From NCBI RefSeq assembly GCF_000426845.1, contig NZ_AUGD01000007.1:124001-188000 (forward strand): a DNA stretch of 64,000 nt, read 5' to 3'. A program made the translations under genes and the position numbers. How positions within the stretch are numbered: the first letter of the stretch is position 1; each line of letters opens with the position of its first letter. This stretch comes from Bradyrhizobium sp. in8p8 (lineage in GTDB: Bacteria; Pseudomonadota; Alphaproteobacteria; Rhizobiales; Xanthobacteraceae). Shown in pieces: positions 17,124 to 25,741 of this stretch. The notes under the pieces were generated by a model. That model worked only from the letters and a program-made list of their open reading frames with translations, ran no database searches and was not told where the DNA came from.

Positions 17124-17408
17124 CTACCAGGGATACCAGTAGGGGTACGCCGCCGGATAATAGCGGACGGTCCGGTAGTATCCGGGGCCATAATAATAGC
17201 GCGGCGGACCATAGACCGGCGCATAATAGACGGGAGGTGCAGCCGCGGCGGCTAGCGCTCCGGTGAACAGGCCGAGCGCGACGGCCGGACCGATGCCCGG
17301 GCCTCCCCAGTGATGATGATGGTGGCCCCGCCAATGGGCCGAAGCCGGCGCAACCGTTCCGATGAGGAGCGTTGCTGCCGCGGCGATTGCAAGAGCAAGC
17401 TTTCTCAT
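17124..17408 (-). CDS. small secreted His/Tyr/Pro-rich protein
   Basis: A 94-residue exported protein: signal peptide MRKLALAIAAAATLLIGTVA cut near ASA, then WRGHHHHHWGGPG, a hydrophobic Ala/Leu stretch, and a tail of repeated Tyr-Pro-Gly units (YYAPVYGPPRYYYGPGYYR). The ATG at 17408 is preceded by GAGGGAAG. Such low-complexity tails are common in rhizobial envelope proteins; the histidine run might bind metal. No function is known. Confidence 0.7.
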   Translation of the reverse strand: MRKLALAIAAAATLLIGTVAPASAHWRGHHHHHWGGPGIGPAVALGLFTGALAAAAAPPVYYAPVYGPPRYYYGPGYYRTVRYYPAAYPYWYPW

Positions 17409-17681
17409 TTGACTTCCCTCGATTCCGCGCCCGCGCAGCGCGCGGGCTTCTCGATCCTCTGCATGAGTTTCGTTTCGCCGGACGCCTGGCCCGGCAGCAT
17501 TCGAACTTAGGATCGGGGCGAACGACTTCAAGTCTCCTGCATGCCTTCACGGGCCCGACGTTTGGTCGCAGTGCGCGGGGCCATCATCTTCCTTGCCGGC
17601 CTTTGCTGGGTGCGAGCCCCCGCGCCACGGTTGCGGCTACGCTCATCATGACAGTGGTCATTGCGACGACGCGCGAGCCAG

Positions 17682-18176
17682 CTATCCCAACGCTGCCGAC
17701 AGCTTGTGCATCACCCGATCGAGCACCTTCGCTTCCTCGGTGGTCAGCACCGCCAGCAGCTCCGCCTCCCGGGCCAGTGCGAACGGCACGATCTTGCGAT
17801 AGAGCGCGCGGCCGGCCGGCGTCAGCGAGACGATCAGCTCGCGCCGATCGTCCGCGTGGTGCTTGCGGCTGACGATGCCGCGCGCCTCCAGTCCCTGGAC
17901 GGCGCGGCTGACCTGCATCTTGTCGAGCGTCGTCAGCGGACCGATCTCCTTGGTCGGAATATCCGGACGTGCGCCGAGAATGGCAAGCACGCGCCATTCC
18001 TGCCGTGTCAGCGCAAAGCGCTCGGAATAGACCTCGGCCACCGCCAACGATACCTGCTCGGCCAGGCGAGCCAGCCGGTACGGAAAATATTGCTGCAGGT
18101 CGAGCGCGCGACCGTCCTGCGCCGTCCTGCGCCCGGTCGCTTCCCTGCCTCGCGCTTCACCCGAATGTCCCGTCAT
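17682..18176 (-). CDS. MarR family transcription regulator
   Basis: A 164-residue winged helix-turn-helix protein. The order LTRQEWRVLAILGARPDIPT, DKMQVSRAVQGLEARGIVSR (recognition helix) and DDRRELIVSLTPAGRALYRK (wing) is typical of MarR. It is divergent from the VOC-monooxygenase operon starting at 18297 and probably controls it, binding a palindrome in the shared 120-base gap. The inducer is likely an aromatic or organic acid of that pathway, by analogy with other MarR regulators. Confidence 0.9.
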   Translation of the reverse strand: MTGHSGEARGREATGRRTAQDGRALDLQQYFPYRLARLAEQVSLAVAEVYSERFALTRQEWRVLAILGARPDIPTKEIGPLTTLDKMQVSRAVQGLEARGIVSRKHHADDRRELIVSLTPAGRALYRKIVPFALAREAELLAVLTTEEAKVLDRVMHKLSAALG

Positions 18177-18220
18177 GCTGTCCGCCCCGCCGGTCCAGCC
18201 GGCAGATTCTTCCGCGCCGG

Positions 18221-18234
18221 TTGATCCAGATCAA
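18221..18234. promoter_or_regulatory. palindrome TTGATCCAGATCAA: FixK/FNR box or MarR operator
   Basis: An exact TTGA-N6-TCAA palindrome in the marR to VOC gap. It is centred about 70 bases before the ATG at 18297, and TGATAC near 18255-18260 would be a fitting -10 element for an activator at -41.5. The same palindrome could equally be the operator of the divergent MarR protein. Sequence alone does not decide. Confidence 0.55.
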
Positions 18235-18296
18235 ATTCAAGAGATCGTAACATCTGATACGAATTTCGCAACCGCAAGTCCAGGGAGCGAAACGTC

Positions 18297-18839
18297 ATGA
18301 AAATCGAGAAGATCCATCACGTCGCCTATCGCTGTGTCGACGCCAAGGCCACGGTCGAGTTCTACAAGAAGGTCATGAACATGGATCTTCTCGGCGCCAT
18401 CGCCGAGGACCGTGTGCCCTCGACCAAGGCGCCGGATCCCTACATGCACATCTTCCTCGATGCCGGGAACGGCAACATCCTCGCCTTCTTCGAGCTGCCG
18501 AACTCGCCGCCGATGGGCCGCGATCCCAACACGCCGGACTGGACCCAGCACATCGCCTTCCAGGTCAAGGACCTCGCCGCGCTCGAAGAGGCCAAGGCGC
18601 GCGCGGAGGCTGCCGGCCTCGACGTCGTCGGCGTCACCGATCACACCATCTTCAAGTCGATCTATTTCCGCGATCCCAGCGGCCATCGCCTGGAGATCGC
18701 GGCCTGGACCGCCACGCCCGAGCAGATCGACCGCATGAAGTCGGTCGCGCACGAGATGGTCGAGGAATGGTCGCGCACCAAGCGTCCACCGCGCCACACC
18801 GCCTGGATGCACGAGAAGGAGTTCGCGGACGCGCATTGA
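18297..18839 (+). CDS. VOC family (glyoxalase/bleomycin-resistance fold) protein
   Basis: A 180-residue single VOC-domain enzyme. The paired beta-alpha-beta modules begin KIEKIHHVAYRCVDAKATVEFY and DWTQHIAFQVKDLAALEEAK. Metal ligands are expected at the His of IHHVAY, the His of TQHIAF and the Glu of HRLEIAAW. It is the first gene of an operon with an FAD monooxygenase, a DUF2783 protein and a CoA transferase, so it may be an extradiol-type dioxygenase or isomerase of an aromatic acid. The substrate cannot be named. Confidence 0.85.
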   Translation: MKIEKIHHVAYRCVDAKATVEFYKKVMNMDLLGAIAEDRVPSTKAPDPYMHIFLDAGNGNILAFFELPNSPPMGRDPNTPDWTQHIAFQVKDLAALEEAKARAEAAGLDVVGVTDHTIFKSIYFRDPSGHRLEIAAWTATPEQIDRMKSVAHEMVEEWSRTKRPPRHTAWMHEKEFADAH

Positions 18840-18866
18840 TCCTTGGCCGTGCATCAGGAAGCGAAC

Positions 18867-20501
18867 ATGAGCTACATCTATCCGAAGTTCGGCTATCGGC
18901 GCTCCCAGGAGCAGGCCGATTGTGTCGTGAAGCGGCATCCGATCGTGGTGATCGGCGCAGGTCCCATCGGCCTGACCGCTGCGCTCGATTGCGCGGCGCG
19001 CGGCCAGCCCGTCGTGGTGCTCGATGACAACGACACCGTCTCGATCGGCTCGCGCGCGGTCTGCTATGCCAAGCGTCCGCTCGAGATATGGGACCGCCTC
19101 GGTTGCGCGGCGCCCATGGTCGAGCGCGGTGTGAGCTGGAACGTCGGCAAGGTGTTCTTCCGGGACCAGCTGTCCTACCAGTTCGATCTGTTGCCCGAGG
19201 CCGACCACCAATGGCCGGCCATGATCAACCTGCAGCAATATCATCTGGAAGAGATGTTGGTCGCCAGATGCAGGGCCAATCCGCTGATCGAGCTGCGCTG
19301 GAAGCACCGTCTCATCAGCCTCAGGCAGGCCGCCGACCATGCGACGCTGGCGGTGGAAACGCCCGACGGCATCTTCTCCATGGAGGCGCAATGGGTGATT
19401 GCCTGTGACGGAGCCAATTCCGACGTGCGCAAGATGGTGGGCGCCGAGTTCACGGGCCAGTTCTTCCAGGATCGCTTCCTGATCGCCGACGTCGCCATGA
19501 AAGCCGATTTTCCGACCGAGCGCTGGTTCTGGTTCGATCCGCCGTTCCATCCCGGCCAGTCCGTGCTGCTGCACCGGCAGGCGGACAACATCTGGCGCAT
19601 CGATTTTCAACTCGGCTGGGAGGCCAATCCCGAGGAGGAAAAGCGGCCCGAGCGCGTGATTCCGCGCATCCGCGCCATGCTCGGGGCGGATACCGAGTTC
19701 ACGCTCGAATGGATCTCGGTCTATCAATTCGCCTGCCGGCGCATCGACAATTTCCGCCAGGGCCGGGTGCTGTTCGCCGGCGACGCCGCGCATCAGGTCT
19801 CGCCCTTCGGCGCGCGCGGCGCCAATACCGGCGTCCAGGACATCGACAATCTGGCCTGGAAGCTCGCGATGGTGCTGCGCGGCGAAGCCTCGGAAGCGCT
19901 GCTCGACAGCTATCACGAGGAGCGTGCGTACGCCGCCGACGACAACATCCTGAACTCGACGCGGGCCACCGACTTCATCACGCCGAAGACGAAGCCGAGC
20001 CGCTATTTCCGTGACGCGGTGCTGGAGCTTGCCCGGCATCACGGCTTTGCGCGGCCGCTGGTCAACAGCGGCCGTCTCTCGACGCCGACCCCTTACGTGA
20101 CGTCGAGTCTCAACACGGAGGACCACGACGCTGTGACGGGCGGCATGCGGCCCGGCACGAATGCCGCCGATGCGCCCATCTTGATGGATGGCAAGCCGGC
20201 CTGGTTCCTGCACTGTCTCGGTGATGGCTTCACGGTCGTGGCGTTCGGCGAGGTGAGCGACAGGATCGAGATCGCGGCAGGGCCGTTCGCGGCGAAGCTC
20301 GTCGTCGTCGGCCGCGACATCGAGGATCCCACAGGTCTGCTCGCCCAGCGCTACGGCGCTTCGCCGGGGACCACCTACCTGTTCCGCCCCGATCAGTATG
20401 TTGCGGCGCGCTGGAGCGGCTTCGACGAGGCGAAGATCGCCCGGGCGATGCTGCGCGCCTCGGGCCATGACACCGCCGACCGGACGGAGCTTGCGGCATG
20501 A
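18867..20501 (+). CDS. FAD-dependent aromatic monooxygenase
   Basis: A 544-residue flavoprotein of the phenol hydroxylase/MhpA type. It has GAGPIGLTAAL for the FAD ADP part (near residues 29-39), the DGANSDVRK motif near 185, and GRVLFAGDAAHQVSPFGARG near 305, where GD binds the FAD ribityl. A C-terminal thioredoxin-like part (VVVGRDIEDPTGLLAQRYG) ends with the FRPDQYVAARW block. The ATG at 18867 has AGGAAG upstream. It presumably hydroxylates an aromatic ring using NAD(P)H and O2 for the surrounding pathway. Confidence 0.9.
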   Translation: MSYIYPKFGYRRSQEQADCVVKRHPIVVIGAGPIGLTAALDCAARGQPVVVLDDNDTVSIGSRAVCYAKRPLEIWDRLGCAAPMVERGVSWNVGKVFFRDQLSYQFDLLPEADHQWPAMINLQQYHLEEMLVARCRANPLIELRWKHRLISLRQAADHATLAVETPDGIFSMEAQWVIACDGANSDVRKMVGAEFTGQFFQDRFLIADVAMKADFPTERWFWFDPPFHPGQSVLLHRQADNIWRIDFQLGWEANPEEEKRPERVIPRIRAMLGADTEFTLEWISVYQFACRRIDNFRQGRVLFAGDAAHQVSPFGARGANTGVQDIDNLAWKLAMVLRGEASEALLDSYHEERAYAADDNILNSTRATDFITPKTKPSRYFRDAVLELARHHGFARPLVNSGRLSTPTPYVTSSLNTEDHDAVTGGMRPGTNAADAPILMDGKPAWFLHCLGDGFTVVAFGEVSDRIEIAAGPFAAKLVVVGRDIEDPTGLLAQRYGASPGTTYLFRPDQYVAARWSGFDEAKIARAMLRASGHDTADRTELAA

Positions 20502-20692
20502 TGCTGAACCTCTCACCGAACATCGCCGATCCCGACGACTTCTACGCGGAGCTGATCAACAGCCAACGCGACCTCGACGAGGAGCAGGCGTTGCGCATGA
20601 ACGCCCGGCTGATCCTGTTGCTCGCCAATCACATTGGGGACCGCCAGGTGCTCACGGAGGCGATCGGCTGCGCCCGCACCGGCGGCGTCTGA
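20498..20692 (+). CDS. DUF2783 family protein
   Basis: A 64-residue protein (or 63 from the second ATG) whose start overlaps the monooxygenase stop. The sequence MLNLSPNIADPDDFYAELIN and the ending LIANHIGD-like LLANHIGDRQVLTEAI match DUF2783, small proteins regularly coupled to FAD monooxygenases of this type. Their role is unknown; tight overlap suggests a fixed stoichiometry or assembly function. Confidence 0.85.
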   Translation: MMLNLSPNIADPDDFYAELINSQRDLDEEQALRMNARLILLLANHIGDRQVLTEAIGCARTGGV

Positions 20693-20827
20693 TCCGCGGG
20701 ACGCCGCCTCGCCGATAGGAGATCCCGAGAGCCACCGGCAGCGCCGGCGGCAATGGCCCATGCTGGCCGCGACCTTGCCGTGGCAGCCAGTCCCTGTAAT
20801 CTGGCCGAAACAACAGGGAAGGAAACC

Positions 20828-22015
20828 ATGGGAGGAGTTCTGGAGGGCGTGCGCGTGCTCGATTTCGGGCGCTATATCGCCGGGCCCTATTGCGCGACCT
20901 TGCTGGCCGAGTTCGGGGCCGAGGTCATTCGGGTCGAGAAACGCGACGGCAGCGAGGATCGCTTCGTGGCGCCGGTCGGCGAGAACGGCGAAGGCGCGCT
21001 GTTTCTCCAGATCAATCGCAACAAGAAGTGCATCACGCTCGATCCGATGAAGCCGGAAGGGCAGGAGGTGATGCGCCGGCTCATTGCGACCGCGGACGTC
21101 GTGGTGGCCAATCTGCCGCCGCAGACGTTGCGCGCGATGAAGCTCGATTACGACTCGCTGAAGGCGATCAAGCCCGACATCATCCTGACCACGGCCACCG
21201 CGTTCGGCGGGCCGGGACCCTGGTCCGACCGTGTCGGCTTCGATGGCATCGGTCAGGTGATGTCGGGTGCGGTCTACATGACCGGCGCGGGCGATCCGCC
21301 GTACCGGGCCGCGGTGAACTGGGTCGATTTCGGCACCGCGCTGCATTGCGCCTTCGGCACGCTCGCGGCGCTGATCGAGCGCGGCAAATCCGGACGCGGA
21401 CAGATCGTCGAGGGCGCGCTGCTCGCAACCGCCTTGTCCTTCACCAATGCCACGCTGATCGAGCAGGCCGTCATCAACGTCAACCGCGTGCCGACAGGCA
21501 ATCTCGGCCAGACCTCGGCGCCCGCCGACATCTACCGCACCAGGGACGGCTGGGTGCTGTGCCAGGTCACGGGCCATCCGCTGTTCAAGCGCTGGACGAG
21601 ACTGATGGGCGAGGAGGAGCTGTGGCTGAACGATCCGCGCTTCGCCGACGACATCAGCCGCGGCAACAATGGCCGCATCATCAGCGAGCGGATGGCGCGC
21701 TGGTGCGCCGAACGCACGACGCAAGAGGCCGTCGACGCGCTGGGCGAGGCGATGATCCCGACCGGTCCCGTGCTCTCGCCGCAGCAGGCGCTGGATCATC
21801 CGCATGTCCGCGCTGCCGGCTTCATGCAGGAGGTCGACTATCCGGGCCTGCCGAAACAGGCACCGGTCGCCCGCGCCGCGGTTCGGCTGTCGGAAACGCC
21901 GGGCGAGATCGCGAGCCGCCCGCCGACCCTAGGCGAGCACACCGATCTCGTTCTCGCCGCGCTCGGCTACGACAAGGCGGAGGTCGCGGCGCTCCGGCAA
22001 GGCGGCATCATCTAG
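20828..22015 (+). CDS. CaiB/BaiF-type (class III) CoA transferase
   Basis: A 395-residue acyl-CoA:carboxylate CoA transferase. Diagnostic parts are LEGVRVLDFGRYIAGPYCATLLAEFGAEVIRVE at the N-terminus, the expected catalytic Asp region (SDRVGFDGIGQVMSGA), and TAPADIYRTRDG-like SAPADIYRTRDGWV. GGAAGG lies before the ATG at 20828. It would activate the acid handled by the operon to its CoA ester. It is 135 bases after the DUF2783 gene, so it may or may not share its transcript. Confidence 0.9.
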   Translation: MGGVLEGVRVLDFGRYIAGPYCATLLAEFGAEVIRVEKRDGSEDRFVAPVGENGEGALFLQINRNKKCITLDPMKPEGQEVMRRLIATADVVVANLPPQTLRAMKLDYDSLKAIKPDIILTTATAFGGPGPWSDRVGFDGIGQVMSGAVYMTGAGDPPYRAAVNWVDFGTALHCAFGTLAALIERGKSGRGQIVEGALLATALSFTNATLIEQAVINVNRVPTGNLGQTSAPADIYRTRDGWVLCQVTGHPLFKRWTRLMGEEELWLNDPRFADDISRGNNGRIISERMARWCAERTTQEAVDALGEAMIPTGPVLSPQQALDHPHVRAAGFMQEVDYPGLPKQAPVARAAVRLSETPGEIASRPPTLGEHTDLVLAALGYDKAEVAALRQGGII

Positions 22016-22017
22016 CG

Positions 22018-22740
22018 TCACAGCAACTGCTTCAACGCCTTTGCATCGGCCGGTGCGGCGCTCTTCTGGTCGTTGTCGAAATAGACGTAGACGTCGCAGC
22101 CCTGCCGCTTCCAGGATTTGATGCGCTTGGCCCATTGCGCCAGCGTGGCCTTGGTGTAGTGCCCGTGATAGCGTCCGCCCGGCCCGTGTCCGCGCACATA
22201 GACGAAATCCGCCGTGCGCTTCCACGGCGCCGGCGCATCGTGATGGTCGGACAGGCACAGCGAGATGTTCTCGTCGGCCAGCATCCGCAGGATGCGCGGC
22301 TGGTACCAGCTCGGATGCCGGAATTCGAAGCTGTAGCGGCGCTTCCGCGACAGCAGCTTGAAGAACGACGCGAGGCGGTCCGCGTTCGCTTCGAACTGCG
22401 GCGGCAGCTGGAACAGGATCGGGCCGGCCTTGCCGCCGAGGTGCGAGATGCGGTCCTCCAGCAGCTCGAGGCTGTTGACGGAGCGGTCGGACAGGCGTTT
22501 CCAGTGCGTGATGAACTTGGATGCCTTCCAGGCGAACACGAAATCCCGACCGGTCTGCTCCCGCCATCCCTTCACGGCCTCCGGCGTCGGCGTGCGGTAG
22601 AACACCCCGTTCAGCTCCGTCGTGTCGAACTGCCCGGCGTAATAGCGCAGCTGCTCCTTCAGCGTCACGCCCTCCGGAAAGAACGGGCCTCGCCAGGAGG
22701 CGTAATGCCAGCCGGAGGTTCCGATCAGAACGCGCGCCAT
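22018..22740 (-). CDS. DUF72 family protein (YecE-like)
   Basis: A 240-residue TIM-barrel-like protein. It opens with VLIGTSGWHYASWRGPFFP and continues with DFVFAWKASKFITHWKRL, LPPQFEAN, EFRHPSWY and VYFDNDQKSAAPADAKAL, all standard blocks of DUF72. The family is widespread and conserved but its reaction is not established. It converges with the CoA transferase gene, with 2 bases between stops. Confidence 0.9.
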   Translation of the reverse strand: MARVLIGTSGWHYASWRGPFFPEGVTLKEQLRYYAGQFDTTELNGVFYRTPTPEAVKGWREQTGRDFVFAWKASKFITHWKRLSDRSVNSLELLEDRISHLGGKAGPILFQLPPQFEANADRLASFFKLLSRKRRYSFEFRHPSWYQPRILRMLADENISLCLSDHHDAPAPWKRTADFVYVRGHGPGGRYHGHYTKATLAQWAKRIKSWKRQGCDVYVYFDNDQKSAAPADAKALKQLL

Positions 22741-22833
22741 GATTCACGTGCCATCCATTGTCGTCTTCCGGAAGGGAACGCCCCTGGGGCCGATACGTTG
22801 CTCGTGAGCTTGATCAACGCAGGACCGGAACCG

Positions 22834-23049
22834 ATGTACGCGCTGTTCGAAGGCGACAAGCAGATCGGCGATCCCTTTCCCACCGAGAAGGAAGTGTGGG
22901 AAGCCGCCCTCATCGAGGGGATCGTGACCGATGTTCCCGTTGCGGACGAGGAGGGCGGCCGATTGTTGCCCGACGGCTACCATGTCGAGCGCCTCGAGGA
23001 GACGTTCGAGCCGCGGCCGGATTGGAAGCTGCCGCGCGAGATCTCCTGA
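22834..23049 (+). CDS. small conserved hypothetical protein
   Basis: A 71-residue soluble acidic protein, MYALFEGDKQIGDPFPTEKE to ...PRPDWKLPREIS. ATG 22834 is preceded by AGGA. The composition and codon use look genuine, and similar short proteins occur in Bradyrhizobium. It is embedded in a longer open frame that continues through the CoA transferase in another phase, which hides it. Function unknown. Confidence 0.6.
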   Translation: MYALFEGDKQIGDPFPTEKEVWEAALIEGIVTDVPVADEEGGRLLPDGYHVERLEETFEPRPDWKLPREIS

Positions 23050-23054
23050 ATATT

Positions 23055-24203
23055 CTAGTTCGACGCCAGCGCCGCCTTGGCGACCTCGGCCATCCAGCCG
23101 GAGGCGACCGGGAGGATCGCATCGTTGAAATCGTAGCGCGGGCCGTGCAGCTCCGCGCCGTCGCGCAACGGCCCGTTGCCGATCCAGACGAACGCGCCCG
23201 GCCGCTGCTGCAGGTAATGGGCAAAATCCTCGCCGGCCATGCTGGGCGCGAGGTCGCGCCGCACGGGCGCCTGCACCTTCTCCGCGGCAATGCGCGCGAG
23301 CTCCGCTTCCGCTGGCGTGTTGATCACCACGCCCACGCCCCAGACGATCTCGGGCGTGACCTTGACGCCGAAGCTGGTCGCAATGCCGGCGCAGCTGCGC
23401 TCGATGCCGTCGAGGATGGCGTCCTTGACCTCTTCGCGATGGTAGCGCAGCGTGCCGCGGATGGTGACGCGTCCGGCGATCTGGTTCGGTGCGGTGCCGC
23501 CCTCGATCGTGCACAGCGACAGCACGGCGGTGTCGAGCGGATCGACGCCGCGCGAGACGATCGATTGCAGCGCGACGATCAGATGCCCAGCCGCCACCAC
23601 TGGATCGCGCGTCAGATGCGGCATGCCGGCATGCCCGGCATGGCCCTCGATGGTGATGGTGATGCGCCCGCCGGAGGCCATGACGACGCCGTCGTGCACG
23701 GCGACGGTGCCGGCGGCAAGGCCCGGCCAGTTGTGAAAGCCGAATATCCGCTCCATCGGAAAGCGGTCGAACAGCCCGGCTGCGACCATCGCGCGCGAGC
23801 CGCCAAAGCCTTCCTCGGCCGGCTGGAAGATGAAATCAACCGCGCCGCTCCAGCTCGTGTCGGCGGCGAGCAGCGCCGCGGCGCCGAGCAGCGAGGCGGT
23901 GTGGCCGTCATGGCCGCAGGCATGCATCACGCCTGATGTCTTGGAGGCATAGGGCAGGCCGGTGTCCTCGGTGATCGGCAGCGCATCCATGTCGGCGCGC
24001 AGACCGACCCGCCTCTGCGCATGCCCGCGCGTCAATGTCGCGACGATGCCGTGCCCGCCGATGCCGGCCTCGAAGGGAATGCCGAGCTCCGCAAGCTTGT
24101 CCTGCACGAAAGCGGCGGTGGCTTTTTCCTGGAGCGATAGCTCAGGGTGGGCATGAAGATGCCGGCGCCACTGGGTCAGTTTCTGGTGCAGCTCGGGGGT
24201 CAA
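23055..24203 (-). CDS. M20 family amidohydrolase (hippurate hydrolase type)
   Basis: A 382-residue metal-dependent amidohydrolase that would release a carboxylic acid from an N-acyl amino acid. Motifs in order: RRHLHAHPELSLQEKATAAF, GLRADMDALPI, the metal site HACGHDGHTA near 93-102, QPAEEGFGGSRAM, HNWPG and the C-terminal GEDFAHYLQQRPG. The start appears to be TTG at 24203, as no ATG lies near the conserved N-terminus. The natural substrate is unknown. Confidence 0.9.
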   Translation of the reverse strand: MTPELHQKLTQWRRHLHAHPELSLQEKATAAFVQDKLAELGIPFEAGIGGHGIVATLTRGHAQRRVGLRADMDALPITEDTGLPYASKTSGVMHACGHDGHTASLLGAAALLAADTSWSGAVDFIFQPAEEGFGGSRAMVAAGLFDRFPMERIFGFHNWPGLAAGTVAVHDGVVMASGGRITITIEGHAGHAGMPHLTRDPVVAAGHLIVALQSIVSRGVDPLDTAVLSLCTIEGGTAPNQIAGRVTIRGTLRYHREEVKDAILDGIERSCAGIATSFGVKVTPEIVWGVGVVINTPAEAELARIAAEKVQAPVRRDLAPSMAGEDFAHYLQQRPGAFVWIGNGPLRDGAELHGPRYDFNDAILPVASGWMAEVAKAALASN

Positions 24204-24327
24204 GGCAGTGGAACTTTCGCAAGCTCTCGGTTGCCGCTACCATAGCGGATTGTCGGGCCGACGCATCCGGCGAAGGGGAATGGCTCGCGTGCAGCAATGT
24301 CGTTTGGTGCCAGCTCCGGAGAAGGTG

Positions 24328-24476
24328 CGCTCCCTCCCCCGCTCGCGGGGAGGGTTGGGCAGAGGGTGTCTTCGCGTTGGGATTCCCCGAGAGGAAAGAA
24401 CCCTCACCCGGCGCGCGGGACGATGCTTCGCATCGCCCGGACGCGTCGACCTCTCCCGCAAGCGGGAGAGGTGAGG
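24328..24476 (-). repeat. dispersed intergenic palindromic repeat, copy 1
   Basis: A composite of CCCTCCCC/GGGGAGGG (24332-24354) and ACCTCTCCCGC-AA-GCGGGAGAGGT (24449-24472), with GAAGACACCCTCTGCCC, GGGTGAGGGTTCTTTCC and similar blocks between on the minus strand. The same ordered blocks recur at 57836-57957 in the opposite orientation, so this is a repeat family. It fills most of the gap 24204-24481, which holds no gene. Confidence 0.7.
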
Positions 24477-24481
24477 GACCA

Positions 24482-25570
24482 CTACCCCGCCAGCTTCGCC
24501 AGGCCGGCCCAGTCGAAGTTGATGCCGTGCCCGTGCCGGTCAGGCGCCAGCGCAAGCCCGTCCTGCAGCACCAGCGGATGCTCGATGTACCTGTCGAGCC
24601 CGAAGCCGTGCGCCTCCAGATAGGAGCGGTTCGGGCAGGCCGCGAGCAGGTGCACCGTGATGTCGTGCGCGCCGTGGCTCGTGACCGGCAGGTTGAACGC
24701 TTCCGCCAGCCGCGCAATCTTCATGAAGGCGCTGACGCCGCCGCAATTGGTCACGTCCGGCTCGGGATAGGACACTGCGCCATTGGCGATATAGTTCTTG
24801 AACTCCCATAGCGATCGCAGATTCTCTCCCGCCGCGATCGGCACGCCCCCGGCCTGCAGGACGCGCGCGTGGCCGGCGACGTCGTCGGGAATGATCGGCT
24901 CCTCGAGCCAGGTGAGGTCGTAAGGCACGAGCGCACGCGCGGCGCGGATCGCTTCCTCGACCGTCCATTTCATGTTGGCGTCCGCCATCAGCGGAAAGCC
25001 GTCGCCGAGATGCTGTCGCATCGCGGCGACCTTCGCGACATCCGTTTTCAGGTCGGGCCGGCCGACCTTCATCTTGATGGCGCGAAATCCCTTGGCGAGA
25101 TTGCCGTCGGTCTGCTTCAAGAGCGCATCGACGGAGAGATCGAGGTCGATGCCGCCGGCATAGCACGGCACGCGCGCGTCGTAACCGCCGAGCAATTGGT
25201 ACAGCGGCAGCTTGGCGCGCCGCGCCTTCAAATCCCACAGCGCGATGTCGAGCGCGGAGAGCGCCAGCACCGCCGGCCCGCCGCGGCCGCCATAATGCAG
25301 TGCCCACCAGACATGATGCCAGATCGCTTCCGTGTCCTCCGCTTCGCGCCCCTCGACCAGCGGCGGGATCTCGCGCCTGAGGATGTCCGCGGTCGCGCCG
25401 CCATTGCGGCCGACCGTGTAGGTGTAGCCGACGCCTTCGGCGCCGTCGGCATCGCGAATGCGGCAGGTGATCAGTTCGAACGCGGTGATCTCGCCGTGCG
25501 TGGAGTCGGAGAGCGTGACGGGAAGGGGGATCCGGTAGAATCCGGTCTCGATGTCTGCGATGCGCGGCAT
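24482..25570 (-). CDS. mandelate racemase/muconate lactonizing enzyme family protein
   Basis: A 362-residue enolase-superfamily enzyme. Catalytic and metal residues are visible: K166-x-K168 (IKMKVG), D197 (DANMKW), E223 (WLEEP), E249 (AAGEN) and H299 (SHGAHD). These match the mandelate-racemase-type layout and point to a sugar-acid dehydratase or a racemase. The ATG at 25570 follows a GGGAGG site; an upstream frame start lies in a repeat. The substrate is not determinable. Confidence 0.88.
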   Translation of the reverse strand: MPRIADIETGFYRIPLPVTLSDSTHGEITAFELITCRIRDADGAEGVGYTYTVGRNGGATADILRREIPPLVEGREAEDTEAIWHHVWWALHYGGRGGPAVLALSALDIALWDLKARRAKLPLYQLLGGYDARVPCYAGGIDLDLSVDALLKQTDGNLAKGFRAIKMKVGRPDLKTDVAKVAAMRQHLGDGFPLMADANMKWTVEEAIRAARALVPYDLTWLEEPIIPDDVAGHARVLQAGGVPIAAGENLRSLWEFKNYIANGAVSYPEPDVTNCGGVSAFMKIARLAEAFNLPVTSHGAHDITVHLLAACPNRSYLEAHGFGLDRYIEHPLVLQDGLALAPDRHGHGINFDWAGLAKLAG

Positions 25571-25597
25571 GGTGCCTCCCTGCTTTTCTTTTGGTTC

Positions 25598-25732
25598 GTA
25601 GGGTGGGTTAGCTAGCGGTTGCGCGAAGCGCAAACGCTTGCGTAACCCACCTCTTCTGTTGCCGTGGATGGATATGGTGGTGGGTTACGCCCCGGACTGC
25701 GCGCTGCGCAGCCCAAGGCTAACCCACCCTAC
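25598..25732. repeat. intergenic inverted repeat ending in GTAGGGTGGGTTAGC
   Basis: The left end GTAGGGTGGGTTAGC (25598-25612) is the exact reverse complement of the right end (25718-25732). Inside are GCGCGAAGCGC-like and TGCGCGCTGCGCA hairpins and further TAACCCACC words. The 135-base element lies between two divergently oriented ends (the start of the enolase-like gene and the stop of the peptidase) and is of the kind found in many copies in Bradyrhizobium. Confidence 0.7.
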
Positions 25733-25741
25733 AAACCCAAC

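Noticed and set aside
22808..22817. TTGATCAA word taken as a FixK box
   Set aside because: It lacks the six-base centre of the consensus.
20890..23049. Very long plus-strand frame through the CoA transferase and into the DUF72 gene region
   Set aside because: Only its last 71 codons (from 22834) look like a gene. The rest is out of phase with the CoA transferase.
24310..24480. Tandem palindromes considered as a CRISPR array
   Set aside because: The hairpins are not equally spaced, not identical, and there are no cas genes. They form one copy of a dispersed repeat.
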